The notes below the pieces were generated by a model. The model was not told the origin of the DNA. It saw nothing but the letters and a program-made list of their open reading frames with translations, and searched no databases. The translations under genes and the position numbers were made by a program. Shown here piece after piece: positions 8,230-15,574 of a stretch of DNA of 64,000 nucleotides (within the stretch, counting starts at the first letter, position 1; each line of letters starts with the position of its first letter). The DNA is taken from NCBI RefSeq assembly GCF_033366695.1, contig NZ_JAOBTQ010000001.1:7006001-7070000 (forward strand), in the 5' to 3' direction. The stretch comes from Streptomyces sp. SCL15-4 (lineage in GTDB: Bacteria > Actinomycetota > Actinomycetes > Streptomycetales > Streptomycetaceae).

Positions 8230-9415
8230 TGGGCGCGAGGTCCGTACCGGCACCCCTGCGGCGGACGGCGACGAGGTCGGTACGGGGATCGGCGGCGGCC
8301 GGCACGCCCGCCGTACCGCACACCCCGCCGCCCTCGTGCGAACCGCAGCCGGCCTCCGCGTGCGAGCCGCAGCCCGCCTCCGCGTGCGACCCGCACCCGT
8401 GCGCGGCCCCGGCCCGGTGCTCCGGCAGCGTCACCTCCCCGGCGCCCTCCACCTCGAACCCGGCGTCCGCGATCATGTCCAGGTCGGCCTTGCCGGCCTG
8501 GCCCTCGCTGGTCAGGTAGTCGCCGAGGAAGATGGAGTTGGCCAGGTGCAGCGCCAGCGGCTGCATGCTGCGCAGATGGACCTCGCGGCCGCCCGCGATA
8601 CGGACCTCCACGTCCGGGCAGACGAACCGGACCATCGCCAGGATCCGCAGGCAGCGCTGCGGGGTGAGGTTCCACTCCTTGGCCAGCGGAGTGCCCTCGA
8701 ACGGGATCAGGAAGTTCACCGGCACCGAGTCCGGGTCCAGCGCGCGCAGCGAGAACACCACGTCCACCAGGTCCTCGTCGCTCTCGCCCATGCCCGCGAT
8801 GAGACCCGAGCAGGCGGACAGACCGGCCGCGTGCGCCTTGCGCACCGTGTCCACCCGGTCGGCGTAGGTGTGGGTGGTGGTGATGTCCCCGTACGTGGAC
8901 TCCGAGGTGTTGAGGTTGTGGTTGTAGGCGTCCGCGCCCGCCGCCCGCAGCCGCTCGGCCTGGCCGTCGGAGAGCAGACCGAGGCAGGCGCATACCTCGA
9001 CGTCCTCGTTCTGCTCCTTGATCGCCTTGATGGTCTCCGAGACCCGGTCCACGTCCCGGTCGGTCGGGCCGCGTCCGCTGGCCACCAGGCACACCCGCTT
9101 GGCGCCGCCCGCGAGGCCCGCGGCGGCGGCCTGGGAGGCCTCGTCGGGCTTGAGCCAGGTGTACTTCAGGATGTCGGCCTTGGAGCCCAGCCGCTGGGAG
9201 CAGTACGAGCAGTCCTCGGGGCACAGGCCCGACTTGAGGTTGACCAGATAGTTGAGTTTCACCCGTCGCCCGAACCAGTGCCGGCGTACCTTTCCGGCCG
9301 CGGCCACCACGTCGAGCAGGTCGTCATCGGAGGTGGCCAGCACGGCGAGCGCTTCCTCGCGCGTCGGCGGTTCGCGCCGAAGCCCCTTGTCCACCAGCGT
9401 GTTCAGCAGGTCCAT
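8222..9415 (-). CDS. bioB: Biotin synthase with Cys/His-rich C-terminal extension
   Basis: A 397-residue radical-SAM biotin synthase that inserts sulfur into dethiobiotin. The [4Fe-4S] motif is CPEDCSYC (Cys65, Cys69, Cys72). The [2Fe-2S] region ([27 protein letters not shown]) is intact, and the barrel ends near residue 330. It is followed by about 70 extra residues not found in E. coli BioB (346 aa). This tail holds three CGSH tetrapeptides spaced by eight (residues about 340-360), a fourth Cys in GGGVCGTAG, and a basic tail [16 protein letters not shown] at 9415 is the first start with the usual [13 protein letters not shown]. It opens the bioB-bioA-bioD operon. Confidence 0.95.
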   Translation of the reverse strand: MDLLNTLVDKGLRREPPTREEALAVLATSDDDLLDVVAAAGKVRRHWFGRRVKLNYLVNLKSGLCPEDCSYCSQRLGSKADILKYTWLKPDEASQAAAAGLAGGAKRVCLVASGRGPTDRDVDRVSETIKAIKEQNEDVEVCACLGLLSDGQAERLRAAGADAYNHNLNTSESTYGDITTTHTYADRVDTVRKAHAAGLSACSGLIAGMGESDEDLVDVVFSLRALDPDSVPVNFLIPFEGTPLAKEWNLTPQRCLRILAMVRFVCPDVEVRIAGGREVHLRSMQPLALHLANSIFLGDYLTSEGQAGKADLDMIADAGFEVEGAGEVTLPEHRAGAAHGCGSHAEAGCGSHAEAGCGSHEGGGVCGTAGVPAAADPRTDLVAVRRRGAGTDLAPNA

Positions 9416-9460
9416 GAGCCACGATCCTGTCCTACGGAACCGCTCCCGGCCAAGGAGACT

Positions 9461-9498
9461 TGGCACAACACAGACGGTTCATCGTGTGGGTATTGCCA
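9461..9498. promoter_or_regulatory. Inverted repeat in the bioB/bioF divergent promoter region
   Basis: In the 147-bp gap between divergent bioB and bioF, TGGCA (9461-9465) and TGCCA (9494-9498) flank ACAC (9468-9471) and GTGT (9484-9487), a broken dyad about 38 bp long. A biotin-responsive repressor (BirA- or BioQ-type) would be expected to bind here. The site does not match a consensus I can recall, so only its symmetry and position support it. Confidence 0.35.
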
Positions 9499-9562
9499 CA
9501 TCCTGGGCGGCCGACCGTGCCGCTAGGGTCTGTTCGATACCTACAAAAGCACCGGAGGAGCC

Positions 9563-10690
9563 ATGGCGTTCGGCTGGATCGACGAGCAGGCCGAGGCGCG
9601 CCGCCGCGCCGGGCTCGTGCGCACCCTGCGCCCGCGTCCCGCCGACTCGCCGCTGCTGGACCTGGCGAGCAACGACTACCTGGGCCTGTCCCGCCACCCC
9701 GAGGTCACCGAGGGGGCCGCCGAGGCCGCCCGGTGCTGGGGCGGCGGCTCCACCGGCTCCCGGCTGGTCACCGGGAGCACCGAGCTGCACGCCGAACTGG
9801 AGCGCGCGCTGGCCGCGTTCTGCGGGTTCGAGGCGGCTCTCGTGTTCTCCTCCGGGTACGCCGCGAACCTGGCCGCGGTGACCACGCTCGGCCCGCACGG
9901 CTCGCTGATCGTCTCCGACGCGGGCAACCACGCCTCCCTCATCGACGGCTGCCGGCTCGCCCGGGGCGAGACCCAGGTCGTCGGGCACGCCGATCCCGAG
10001 GCCGTGCGCAAGGCGCTGGGCACGCACGGCGGCGCCGCGATCGTCGTCTCCGACACGGTGTTCTCGGTCGACGGGGACCGGGCGCCGCTGGCCGCGCTGA
10101 CCGCGGCCTGCCGGGAGTACGGCGCGGGACTGGTCGTGGACGACGCCCACGGCCTCGGCGTGCTGGGCGACGGCGGCCGGGGAGCGCCGTACGCGGCCGG
10201 TCTGGCGGGCGCCGACGACGTGGTGGTCACGGCCACCCTGTCGAAGTCGCTGGGCAGTCAGGGCGGTGTGGTGCTGGGTCCGGAGCGGGTGATCGGCCAT
10301 CTGGTCAACGCGGCGCGGACGTTCATCTTCGACACGGGTCTGGCGCCGGCGGCGGCCGGTGCCGCGCTGGCGGCGCTGCGGCTGCTGGAGCGCGAGCCCG
10401 GACGGGCGGCGCGGGCCCGCGAGGTGGCCGCGGAACTGCACGCACGGCTGACCGCCGCGGGCCTGGAGGCGGTGCGTCCGGACGCCGCGGTGGTCTCCGT
10501 GCGCGCTCCGTCCCCGGAGCGGGCGGTGCGCTGGGCGGCCGACTGCCGCTCGGCGGGGCTGGCCGTGGGCTGTTTCCGTCCTCCCTCCGTGCCCGACGGC
10601 ATCTCACGGTTGAGGCTGACCGCACGCGCGGACCTCTCCGAGGCCGAGGTCGAACGTGCTGTACGCGTCATCGGCGAAACACGACCGTGA
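9563..10690 (+). CDS. bioF: 8-amino-7-oxononanoate synthase
   Basis: A 375-residue alpha-oxoamine synthase that condenses pimeloyl thioester with L-alanine, the first committed biotin step. Motifs: LLDLASNDYLGLSRHPEV, GSTGSRLVTGSTELHAELE, SDAGNHASLIDGCRLARGE, VVDDAHGLGVLG (PLP ring Asp and His) and TLSKSLGSQGG (Schiff-base Lys). ATG at 9563 follows GGAGGAG at a good distance. It is divergent from bioB, completing bioF/bioBAD. No bioC/bioH or bioI is in the window, so the pimelate source is elsewhere. Confidence 0.95.
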   Translation: MAFGWIDEQAEARRRAGLVRTLRPRPADSPLLDLASNDYLGLSRHPEVTEGAAEAARCWGGGSTGSRLVTGSTELHAELERALAAFCGFEAALVFSSGYAANLAAVTTLGPHGSLIVSDAGNHASLIDGCRLARGETQVVGHADPEAVRKALGTHGGAAIVVSDTVFSVDGDRAPLAALTAACREYGAGLVVDDAHGLGVLGDGGRGAPYAAGLAGADDVVVTATLSKSLGSQGGVVLGPERVIGHLVNAARTFIFDTGLAPAAAGAALAALRLLEREPGRAARAREVAAELHARLTAAGLEAVRPDAAVVSVRAPSPERAVRWAADCRSAGLAVGCFRPPSVPDGISRLRLTARADLSEAEVERAVRVIGETRP

Positions 10691-10774
10691 GTCGGCGTGA
10701 CACGGCCGTGTGCCGCACGAAAACGATGGAATATTGAACGAAATTGAGCGGGACGGTCAGAGCGGTCGAGGTGG

Positions 10775-10996
10775 TCAGAGCCCGGTCACGAATCCCGTCC
10801 AGCTTTCGGGGGAGAAGAGCAGGGCGGGTCCGGCCGGGTTCTTCGAGTCGCGCACGGCGAGCAGTCCGGCCGCGGGGCCGGAGCGCGGCCGTGCCGTCTC
10901 CACGCAGTTGTTCGCGCCCGTGCTGCGGCTGCTGCGCAGCCAGCGCACGTCGTGCAGGTCGGTACTGGCAGGGACGTTCCGAGGCAGAGCGGACAT
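10775..10996 (-). CDS. DUF397 small regulatory partner protein
   Basis: A 73-residue DUF397 protein: VRWLRSSRSTGANNCVETA, LLAVRDSKNPAGPALLFSPE and SWTGFVTGL match the family pattern of W-x-K/R-S-S, NCVE, VRDSK and W-x-x-F. It starts nine bases after the stop of the XRE gene on the same strand. DUF397 genes almost always sit beside an XRE-DUF5753 regulator (WhiJ- or BldB-associated systems of Streptomyces) and are thought to modulate its DNA binding. It has no signal or membrane segment. Confidence 0.88.
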   Translation of the reverse strand: MSALPRNVPASTDLHDVRWLRSSRSTGANNCVETARPRSGPAAGLLAVRDSKNPAGPALLFSPESWTGFVTGL

Positions 10997-11005
10997 GGTG
11001 CCTCC

Positions 11006-11866
11006 TTACGCGCCGTCACCTATCCCGGCGATGTAGTCCAACGAGTCCTCGGGGGAAAGGGCGTGGAACTGAAGGGTGCTGAAGGCCTCGGAGTAGGCCA
11101 TGAGGTCTTCTTTCCGTTCCAGGTAGAGGCTACTCGTCAGCTGGTCGAGAACAACCACGTCCAGATCAGAAGTGCTCGGAAATGAGAAGATAACGAAAGG
11201 CCCGGTGAGGCCGATATGCGCCCCCGCGGTGAAGGGCAGCACCTGGAGCCGTACCTGCGGCAGGCGGGCGGCCTCCATCAGCCGCCGGCGCTGCCGGGCC
11301 ATCACTCCCGGGCCGCCCACCTCGCGGCGCAGCACCGCCTCGTCCAGTACGGCGCTCAGCGCCAGCGGCGGGTCCGACCGCAGCACGTCCTGCCGGGCCA
11401 GACGCACCTCCACCAGCGTGTCCAGGCGGTCCTCGTCCAGGTCCTTCACGGCGGCCCGGGTCACCGCGCGGGCGTACTCGGCGGTCTGGAGCAGACCGGG
11501 CACCACCGTGGTCTCCAGGGTGCGCATCGCGCTCGCCTGTGACTCCAGGCTGATGAAATCGCGGTAGGTGGGCGGCAGTACGCCCCGGTAGGCGTGCCAC
11601 CAGCGGTGCCGGCCGCTCGTCTCCTCCGACCCCGCCAGTATCAGCAGCAACTCCCGTAGATGCCTGTCCCGCACTCCGTAGGCATCCAGCAGCAACCGCA
11701 GATCGGCCGGTTTCACGCCGCTGGCGCCCGTCTCGATACGGCTCACCTTCGACTGGTGCCAGCCGACCAGCCGGGCCGCCTCACCACTGGTGAGCCCGGC
11801 GTCGCTGCGCAGCGTGCGCAGTTCGGCGCCGAGCTTGCGACGGCGTACCGCGGGACCGTTCTGCAT
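11006..11866 (-). CDS. XRE-family regulator with DUF5753 (WhiJ-type)
   Basis: A 286-residue regulator. Residues about 13-70 are a helix-turn-helix (LGAELRTLRSDAGLTSGEAA with GWHQSKVSRIETG). Residues about 90-275 are the DUF5753 domain, with FISLESQASAMRTLETTVVPGLLQT, the WP-type RRREVGGPGVMARQ region and VLPFTAGAHIGLTGPF. It is the middle member of a trio: DUF397 downstream and a divergent HATPase gene at 12080. This layout is that of the WhiJ family, which controls development and antibiotic production in Streptomyces. A very AT-rich palindrome lies upstream at 11937-11952. Confidence 0.88.
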   Translation of the reverse strand: MQNGPAVRRRKLGAELRTLRSDAGLTSGEAARLVGWHQSKVSRIETGASGVKPADLRLLLDAYGVRDRHLRELLLILAGSEETSGRHRWWHAYRGVLPPTYRDFISLESQASAMRTLETTVVPGLLQTAEYARAVTRAAVKDLDEDRLDTLVEVRLARQDVLRSDPPLALSAVLDEAVLRREVGGPGVMARQRRRLMEAARLPQVRLQVLPFTAGAHIGLTGPFVIFSFPSTSDLDVVVLDQLTSSLYLERKEDLMAYSEAFSTLQFHALSPEDSLDYIAGIGDGA

Positions 11867-11936
11867 GGCTCCTCCTTACTCCGTCCGGACCGTCCCGATA
11901 CGGTCTCGCGTCGCAGAGTTCACCGCTTCGAGCGAC

Positions 11937-11952
11937 AGATATATGCATATCT
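11937..11952. promoter_or_regulatory. AT-rich palindrome between XRE and HATPase genes
   Basis: AGATATATGCATATCT: arms AGATAT/ATATCT around ATGC, with an inner perfect 10-bp palindrome ATATGCATAT. Sixteen bases with 13 A/T stand out sharply in this GC-rich DNA. It sits 71 bp upstream of the XRE start in the divergent promoter region and could be an operator for that regulator or contain facing -10 elements. Confidence 0.5.
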
Positions 11953-12079
11953 TGGTGGATCGCCCCCCGTGACCGTCCCGGTGATGGCAGTCTGACGGAC
12001 AAGCACCAGTCCGGGACCGTACTCGAACCCACCGCTGTACGGAGGACCACGGTCCCGTTGGGAAAGGGACGACCTCGCC

Positions 12080-12547
12080 ATGGCAGACCATCTGGAAGCC
12101 TCCGTCACTCTGCCGAGCGATCCCGCCTCGGTGTCGGCCGCCCGCTCCTACGTCGTGGGCACGCTCGCGGAGTGGGGCCTGCCGTCGGACACCGAGACGG
12201 CCGACACCGTGCGGCTCATCGTCTCCGAACTCGCCACGAACGCCGTCCAGCACACGTTCGGCCAGTCACCCACCTTCACGGTCGACATCGCGCTGCGCCA
12301 GGACGAACAACTGCGCATCGGAGTCACGGACAGCCATCCCCGGTTCCCGAAGAGACTGCCCGCGGCGGTCCAGCAGGACAACGGGCGCGGCATGGTGATC
12401 ATCCGCTGGCTCACCGCGGAGTGCGGCGGCCGGCTCCGCGTCCGCCCGACCCGCGAGGGCGGCAAGACGGTCTCCATCGAACTGCCCTGGACCCTCCCGG
12501 CGGCACCGGTCCCGGTCGGCCGGCCACCGGAAGCCCCGGCACGCTGA
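12080..12547 (+). CDS. HATPase_c / anti-sigma-factor-like ATP-binding protein
   Basis: A 155-residue stand-alone GHKL ATPase domain of the RsbW/SpoIIAB type. N box: RLIVSELATNAVQHT. G1-like: VTDSHPRFPKRLP, with DS-x-P replacing D-x-G-x-G. G2: QQDNGRGMVIIRWL. It has no sensor, membrane or dimerisation domain. ATG at 12080 follows a weak GGGA. It is divergent from the XRE-DUF5753/DUF397 pair, the usual third member of that module, and could act as a protein kinase or as an anti-sigma factor. No sigma factor or anti-anti-sigma gene is adjacent. Confidence 0.85.
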   Translation: MADHLEASVTLPSDPASVSAARSYVVGTLAEWGLPSDTETADTVRLIVSELATNAVQHTFGQSPTFTVDIALRQDEQLRIGVTDSHPRFPKRLPAAVQQDNGRGMVIIRWLTAECGGRLRVRPTREGGKTVSIELPWTLPAAPVPVGRPPEAPAR

Positions 12548-12776
12548 CCCGGCCCGGCGGAAGTACGGCAAGGATCTTCGCGAGCGGATACGTTTCGCCT
12601 GCGCGCACCGAGGACTCGGCGCCACGTCCCCCCATCCGTGAGCCCCGCGCCGGGGCAGGCACGCGGGGGCGGGAGGCGAGCCCAGCGGACCCGCTGCTGC
12701 CCACGCGGACGGTCCGGAGCCGCGGTCAGCCGTGGGAAGGGCCGGGCCGTACGTCCCGCTGGAGGACGGCTCCGTT

Positions 12777-13085
12777 GCTGTCTCTGTATCGGCGGGCAGC
12801 GGACCCACCGGGGCGGTGCTCGGCGGCGGCAGAAGCGGGCGCGCTCCACGAGCGCGCTGGTGCTGTCCTGGCGTCCTTGTGCCGGCGGGTGGTGGGCGCG
12901 TTCCGGGGTGCGGCGGTTGAAGCCGGGGTGTTCCGGTGGCGTGGGTTGCCGGTGGCAGAGGTGTGTTCCGGTGGCGCTCGGCGGTGGTGGTGGTCGGGTG
13001 CGTACCGAGGCTGTCCCGGCGTCTCTGTGCCGGCGGGCGGCGGACCCGTCCGGGTGGTGCTCGGCGGCGGCAGAAGCGGGAGCGC
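12777..13085. repeat. Degenerate ~70-bp repeat, two clear copies and one partial
   Basis: Copy 1 (about 12777-12843) and copy 3 (about 13009-13085) share TCTCTGT, CGGCGGGC, GCGGACCC and a 25-bp identical block (12815-12839 and 13056-13080) ending GGCAGAAGCGGG. A partial copy at about 12863-12910 keeps CTGTCC-GGCGTC-TTGTGCCGGCGGG. GTGTTCCGGTG-type segments recur between them (near 12928, 12962 and 13109). The copies fall in different reading frames, so they are not a protein repeat. Confidence 0.6.
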
Positions 13086-13443
13086 CGCCGGTGCCGACGG
13101 CAACCGGTGCGTTCCGGTGTTGCCGAGGCGTGCGATGCCGGCAAAGCGTCCCGGTCGTCCGGGACGTGCCGGGTGGCGGTGGAGACGCCGCTCGGTCGGC
13201 GTGTGGCGGGTCCCGTCGGTCCGCCGGGGCAACTCGGCCGGCCCCGAGCCTTCCCCCGCCCGTACGCGGCGGGGGAAGGCTCGTCGGGTACTACGGGGCC
13301 CGATCCGAGCCGTCAGGCCGCCCGTACGCTCCGGGAGGCGGCAGGCCGGCCCGGTGCCCGCCCGCACGCCCCCGAGGCGGCCGCGTCGCACCCCGGGCCG
13401 CCCGAGTGCTCAAGGCGGGCTCCGGGGAGCGCCGGTGGCGCTG

Positions 13444-13466
13444 GAGCGGCCCTGCCGGAGCCGCTC
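13444..13466 (-). terminator. Possible terminator after the NlpC/P60 gene
   Basis: GAGCGGC (13444-13450) pairs with GCCGCTC (13460-13466) across nine bases, about 16 nt downstream of the NlpC stop on the minus strand. There is no T-run, as is usual in Streptomyces. Confidence 0.35.
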
Positions 13467-13481
13467 GGGGCCGTGGGCGGG

Positions 13482-13955
13482 TCAGCTGACCCGGCCGTAC
13501 CAGACGCTCCTGGTCCAGATCTTCTGGAGCTTCACCACGTCCCCGGTCTTGGGGGCGTGCCAGATCTTGTTGTGGCCGGCGTAGATGCCGACGTGGTAGA
13601 CGCTGGAACCCGAGTGGAAGAAGACCAGGTCGCCGACCTTGCGGTGGCGGGCGGAGACGTGGTGCGTCTTGTTGTACTGCTGGGCGGCGGTACGCGGCAG
13701 CTTCTTGCCGGCCTTCTTGAACGAGTAGAGCGTCAGACCCGAGCAGTCGAATCTGTGCGGCCCGGTGGCGCCCCACCGGTACGGAGAGCCCTTCTTCGAG
13801 GCCGCGACCTTGAGTGCTTTCGTCGCGATGGTCGCGGCGGAGGCGTCGGTGGCGAGACCGGGCACCGCGATCGAGCCGCCCACGGCGGCGAGAGTGAGTG
13901 CCGAGGCCGTGCCGGCCCGGGCCATCAGCGACGGGACTCGATTGAGCGCAGTCAT
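13482..13955 (-). CDS. Secreted NlpC/P60 peptidoglycan endopeptidase
   Basis: A 157-residue exported cell-wall hydrolase. Signal region: NRVPSLMARAGTASALTLAA, then an Ala-rich stretch to ATDASA. The NlpC/P60 domain fills residues 42-157: GSPYRWGATGPHRFDCSGLT with nucleophile Cys71, GDLVFFHSGSSVYHVGIY with His121, and IWHAP with His133. It cleaves stem-peptide bonds. There is no separate wall-binding domain. Start MTALNRV at 13955 is the only reasonable ATG before the signal peptide. The preceding ~230 nt form a c-di-AMP riboswitch, so expression is expected to fall when c-di-AMP is high. Confidence 0.92.
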   Translation of the reverse strand: MTALNRVPSLMARAGTASALTLAAVGGSIAVPGLATDASAATIATKALKVAASKKGSPYRWGATGPHRFDCSGLTLYSFKKAGKKLPRTAAQQYNKTHHVSARHRKVGDLVFFHSGSSVYHVGIYAGHNKIWHAPKTGDVVKLQKIWTRSVWYGRVS

Positions 13956-13964
13956 GCGCAACCC

Positions 13965-14190
13965 TTCGTCAGCCGCCTGTGAAGGATGACCTGTCGGATT
14001 CGGGCTGGCGAAGTAGCCCGGCCGCGTTGCCACGGCTTCACCCCAAGGGCTGCTCGGAACCTCCGCCCCGCGCCCGACTCTGTGTCGGACTGCTGGACAT
14101 CCGTTCCGGCGACCCGCCTTGCTTGGGTCCTCCACTCCTGCCGATCCACTCCGTCGACCGGTCATCCGGGCGGCGGCAGGACTCGGCGTC
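13965..14190 (-). promoter_or_regulatory. c-di-AMP (ydaO/yuaA) riboswitch
   Basis: Read on the minus strand, the leader has the conserved ydaO blocks in order: GCCGAGTCCTGCCG (about 14187-14174), AGGACCCAAGC (about 14131-14121), CTTGGGGTGAAGCCG (about 14047-14033), CGGGCTACTTCGCCAGCCCG (14020-14001) and AATCCGACAG (14000-13991), then a purine-rich ribosome site before the ATG at 13955. Known ydaO elements sit upstream of Streptomyces wall hydrolases (rpfA, NlpC/P60) and turn them off on binding c-di-AMP. Ends are approximate. Confidence 0.88.
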
Positions 14191-14228
14191 CGCCCGGATC
14201 GCCCCGCCGCGGTGGCGGGGGCTTGTCG

Positions 14229-14260
14229 TCAGACAGGGATCTTGGCTCAGATCTGTCTGA
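14229..14260. promoter_or_regulatory. Strong inverted repeat upstream of the riboswitch
   Basis: TCAGACAG (14229-14236) and CTGTCTGA (14253-14260) enclose ATCT/AGAT arms (14239-14242, 14249-14252) with a GG bulge and a TGGCTC loop, making a 12-bp interrupted dyad. It lies about 40 bp upstream of the riboswitch 5' end, where the promoter of the NlpC/P60 gene should be, so an operator role is plausible. The rest of 14261-14460 shows nothing I can name. Confidence 0.45.
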
Positions 14261-14460
14261 AAATCCCAACGGAATCGGGGATTTGTGGCGTTACTCACCA
14301 CTCACCCGTTCGGGTGGACAGTGGTCCGTTCGAGGCCCCGTCAGATCATCGTCGTAGCCCCGGACCTGGGCAGATGTGTCTCCGTGGTGACCCATGGACC
14401 CATGCCTTGCGCAACTCGGGAGACCCGGAATCCGATCGGGATGTACACCGGTCGGCGGTA

Positions 14461-14497
14461 CGTCGTTCGGGCCGTTTCAACTCCGGTCCGAACGACG
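14461..14497 (-). terminator. Hairpin terminator of the ClpP-like operon
   Basis: CGTCGTTCGG (14461-14470) and CCGAACGACG (14488-14497) are perfect complements. The stem extends to 13 pairs with one G-U, and the loop is 11 nt. It lies 44 nt after the stop of the 101-residue gene on the minus strand. No T-tract. Confidence 0.6.
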
Positions 14498-14540
14498 CGT
14501 GTCGACGCGGCGGCGCCGTCGGGCCGGACCGGCGTCCGCC

Positions 14541-14846
14541 TCAGCCGACGCCGTCCGGCGGGAGCGCGACGCGAGCGGCCCGGCGCTCGCCGTCCAGCAC
14601 CCGCAGTGCCCGTGCCAGCGTGTCCCCGTGCAGCTCCGTCTCGCCCCGCTCGTGCATCAGCGCGAGCGCGTCCCGCAGCTCTGCCGCCTTGCGCACCAGG
14701 GCCTGGGCGGCGCGCAAGGCGCCGTAGGAGGGTCCGTGCCGGGCCGGATTGACCCGGCCGAGCAGGTCGACGGCCTCCAGATAACGATCGATCAACTCGC
14801 CCTCGGCGCGGGTCAGCGCGGGCAGCGGCGGCAGGTCCGGCAGCAC
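14541..14846 (-). CDS. Conserved hypothetical protein downstream of ClpP-like gene
   Basis: A 101-residue helical protein: LTRAEGELIDRYLEAVDLLG, YGALRAAQALVRKAAELRDA and HGDTLARALRVLDGERRAAR. It is charged and without membrane segments or known motifs. It starts seven bases after the stop of the ClpP-like gene, so the two are co-transcribed, and a strong hairpin follows it. A three-helix adaptor or partner of the ClpP-like protein is possible, but nothing in its sequence proves this. Confidence 0.7.
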   Translation of the reverse strand: MLPDLPPLPALTRAEGELIDRYLEAVDLLGRVNPARHGPSYGALRAAQALVRKAAELRDALALMHERGETELHGDTLARALRVLDGERRAARVALPPDGVG

Positions 14847-14853
14847 GGGCGGC

Positions 14854-15495
14854 TCACCTCGCCTCCGGTGCGCCGGGCGTGTCGCGGCGGGCGGGCACGA
14901 CGGCGTCGACCAGGCCGTACGCCAGCGCCCCGGGAGCGTCCAGGATCAGGTCGCGTTCCAGGTCCTCGTGGACCCGCGCGGCCGTGCGCCCCGTGTGCCG
15001 GACGAGCATCTCCTCCACGGTGGCGCGGACCCGGGCCAGCTCGCCGGCCCGGACCAGCAGGTCGCCGGGCCGGCCGCGCACCGGCTCGGACAGCGCGGGC
15101 TGCCGGATCACGGCCCGGGCGCCGGGCAGCATGAACCGCTTGCCCGGGGCGCCGGCCGCGAGCAGCACCGCGGCGAAGGCGGCGGCCTGCCCCAGGCAGT
15201 AGGTCGCCACGTCGCAGCTGACGTAGCGCATCGTGTCGTAGACCGCCGCCATGGCGTCGAAGGAGCCGCCGGGCGAGTTGACGTACAGCGTGATGTCCCG
15301 GTCCGGCGCCTGGTGCTCCAGATACATCAGCTGGGCCGTGACGTCGCTCGCCGCCGCGTCGTCGACCGCTGTGCCGAGGAAGACGATCCGGTCCTGGAAG
15401 AGCCGCGCGTACGGGTCCAGGGTGCGCACCGTGCCAGCGGTGCGCTCGGTGAACTCGGGCAGGACGTGCCGGGCGGACGGTCGGTGCATGGACAT
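14854..15495 (-). CDS. ClpP-family protein lacking catalytic Ser and His (ClpR-like)
   Basis: A 213-residue ClpP fold protein. Conserved parts: [56 protein letters not shown], and the C-terminal handle [14 protein letters not shown]. The active site is changed. The motif GQAAS is GQAAA (Ala106 for the nucleophile Ser), and the IHQP motif is IRQP (Arg131 for the catalytic His); only the Asp of ERD (Asp182) remains. It should not hydrolyse peptides alone, and may be a structural ClpR-type subunit in mixed rings. It is divergent from a Phd/YefM antitoxin gene across a 79-bp region and overlaps no other gene. Confidence 0.88.
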   Translation of the reverse strand: MSMHRPSARHVLPEFTERTAGTVRTLDPYARLFQDRIVFLGTAVDDAAASDVTAQLMYLEHQAPDRDITLYVNSPGGSFDAMAAVYDTMRYVSCDVATYCLGQAAAFAAVLLAAGAPGKRFMLPGARAVIRQPALSEPVRGRPGDLLVRAGELARVRATVEEMLVRHTGRTAARVHEDLERDLILDAPGALAYGLVDAVVPARRDTPGAPEAR

Positions 15496-15532
15496 ACGCC
15501 TCCTCTGACGAGGCCCCGATGGGCTCGACTTC

Positions 15533-15568
15533 TGTACAGAATGTACAGTACGTACGCCACGTTATGAT
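15533..15568 (+). promoter_or_regulatory. Phd/YefM promoter with double TGTACA operator
   Basis: TGTACA occurs at 15533-15538 and 15542-15547, followed by GTACGTAC (15548-15555). The -10-like TATGAT (15563-15568) places the transcript start at or beside the ATG at 15575, giving a probably leaderless message. TGTACA hexamer pairs are the known core of YefM/YoeB operators. The region is shared with the divergent ClpP-like gene. Confidence 0.6.
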
Positions 15569-15574
15569 GGGGGC

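Larger units (their letters stand above)
12548..13481. other. Gene-free stretch of 0.93 kb with degenerate repeats
   Basis: I find no convincing gene here. The open frames on both strands are Arg/Pro/Gly low-complexity readings typical of unselected 75% GC DNA, with no ribosome sites. The stretch contains imperfect repeats (see 12777-13085) and several G-rich tracts such as GGTGGTGGTGGTCGGGTG. It lies between the HATPase gene and the 3' end of the NlpC/P60 gene. Confidence 0.55.

Noticed and set aside
8330..8410. Assembly artefact explaining the triple CGSH repeat in BioB
   Set aside because: The frame is kept to a conserved-looking [13 protein letters not shown] end, the repeat units differ in codons at some positions, and related Streptomyces BioB proteins (from memory) also have Cys/His tails.
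12266..13144. Minus-strand frame of 292 codons in the repeat block
   Set aside because: Arg/Pro/His low-complexity reading, starts inside the HATPase gene on the other strand, no ribosome site; the repeats fall in different frames.
13479..13492. Perfect palindrome GGGTCAGCTGACCC over the NlpC stop codon
   Set aside because: No loop for a terminator, and lies within coding sequence; probably chance in GC-rich DNA.
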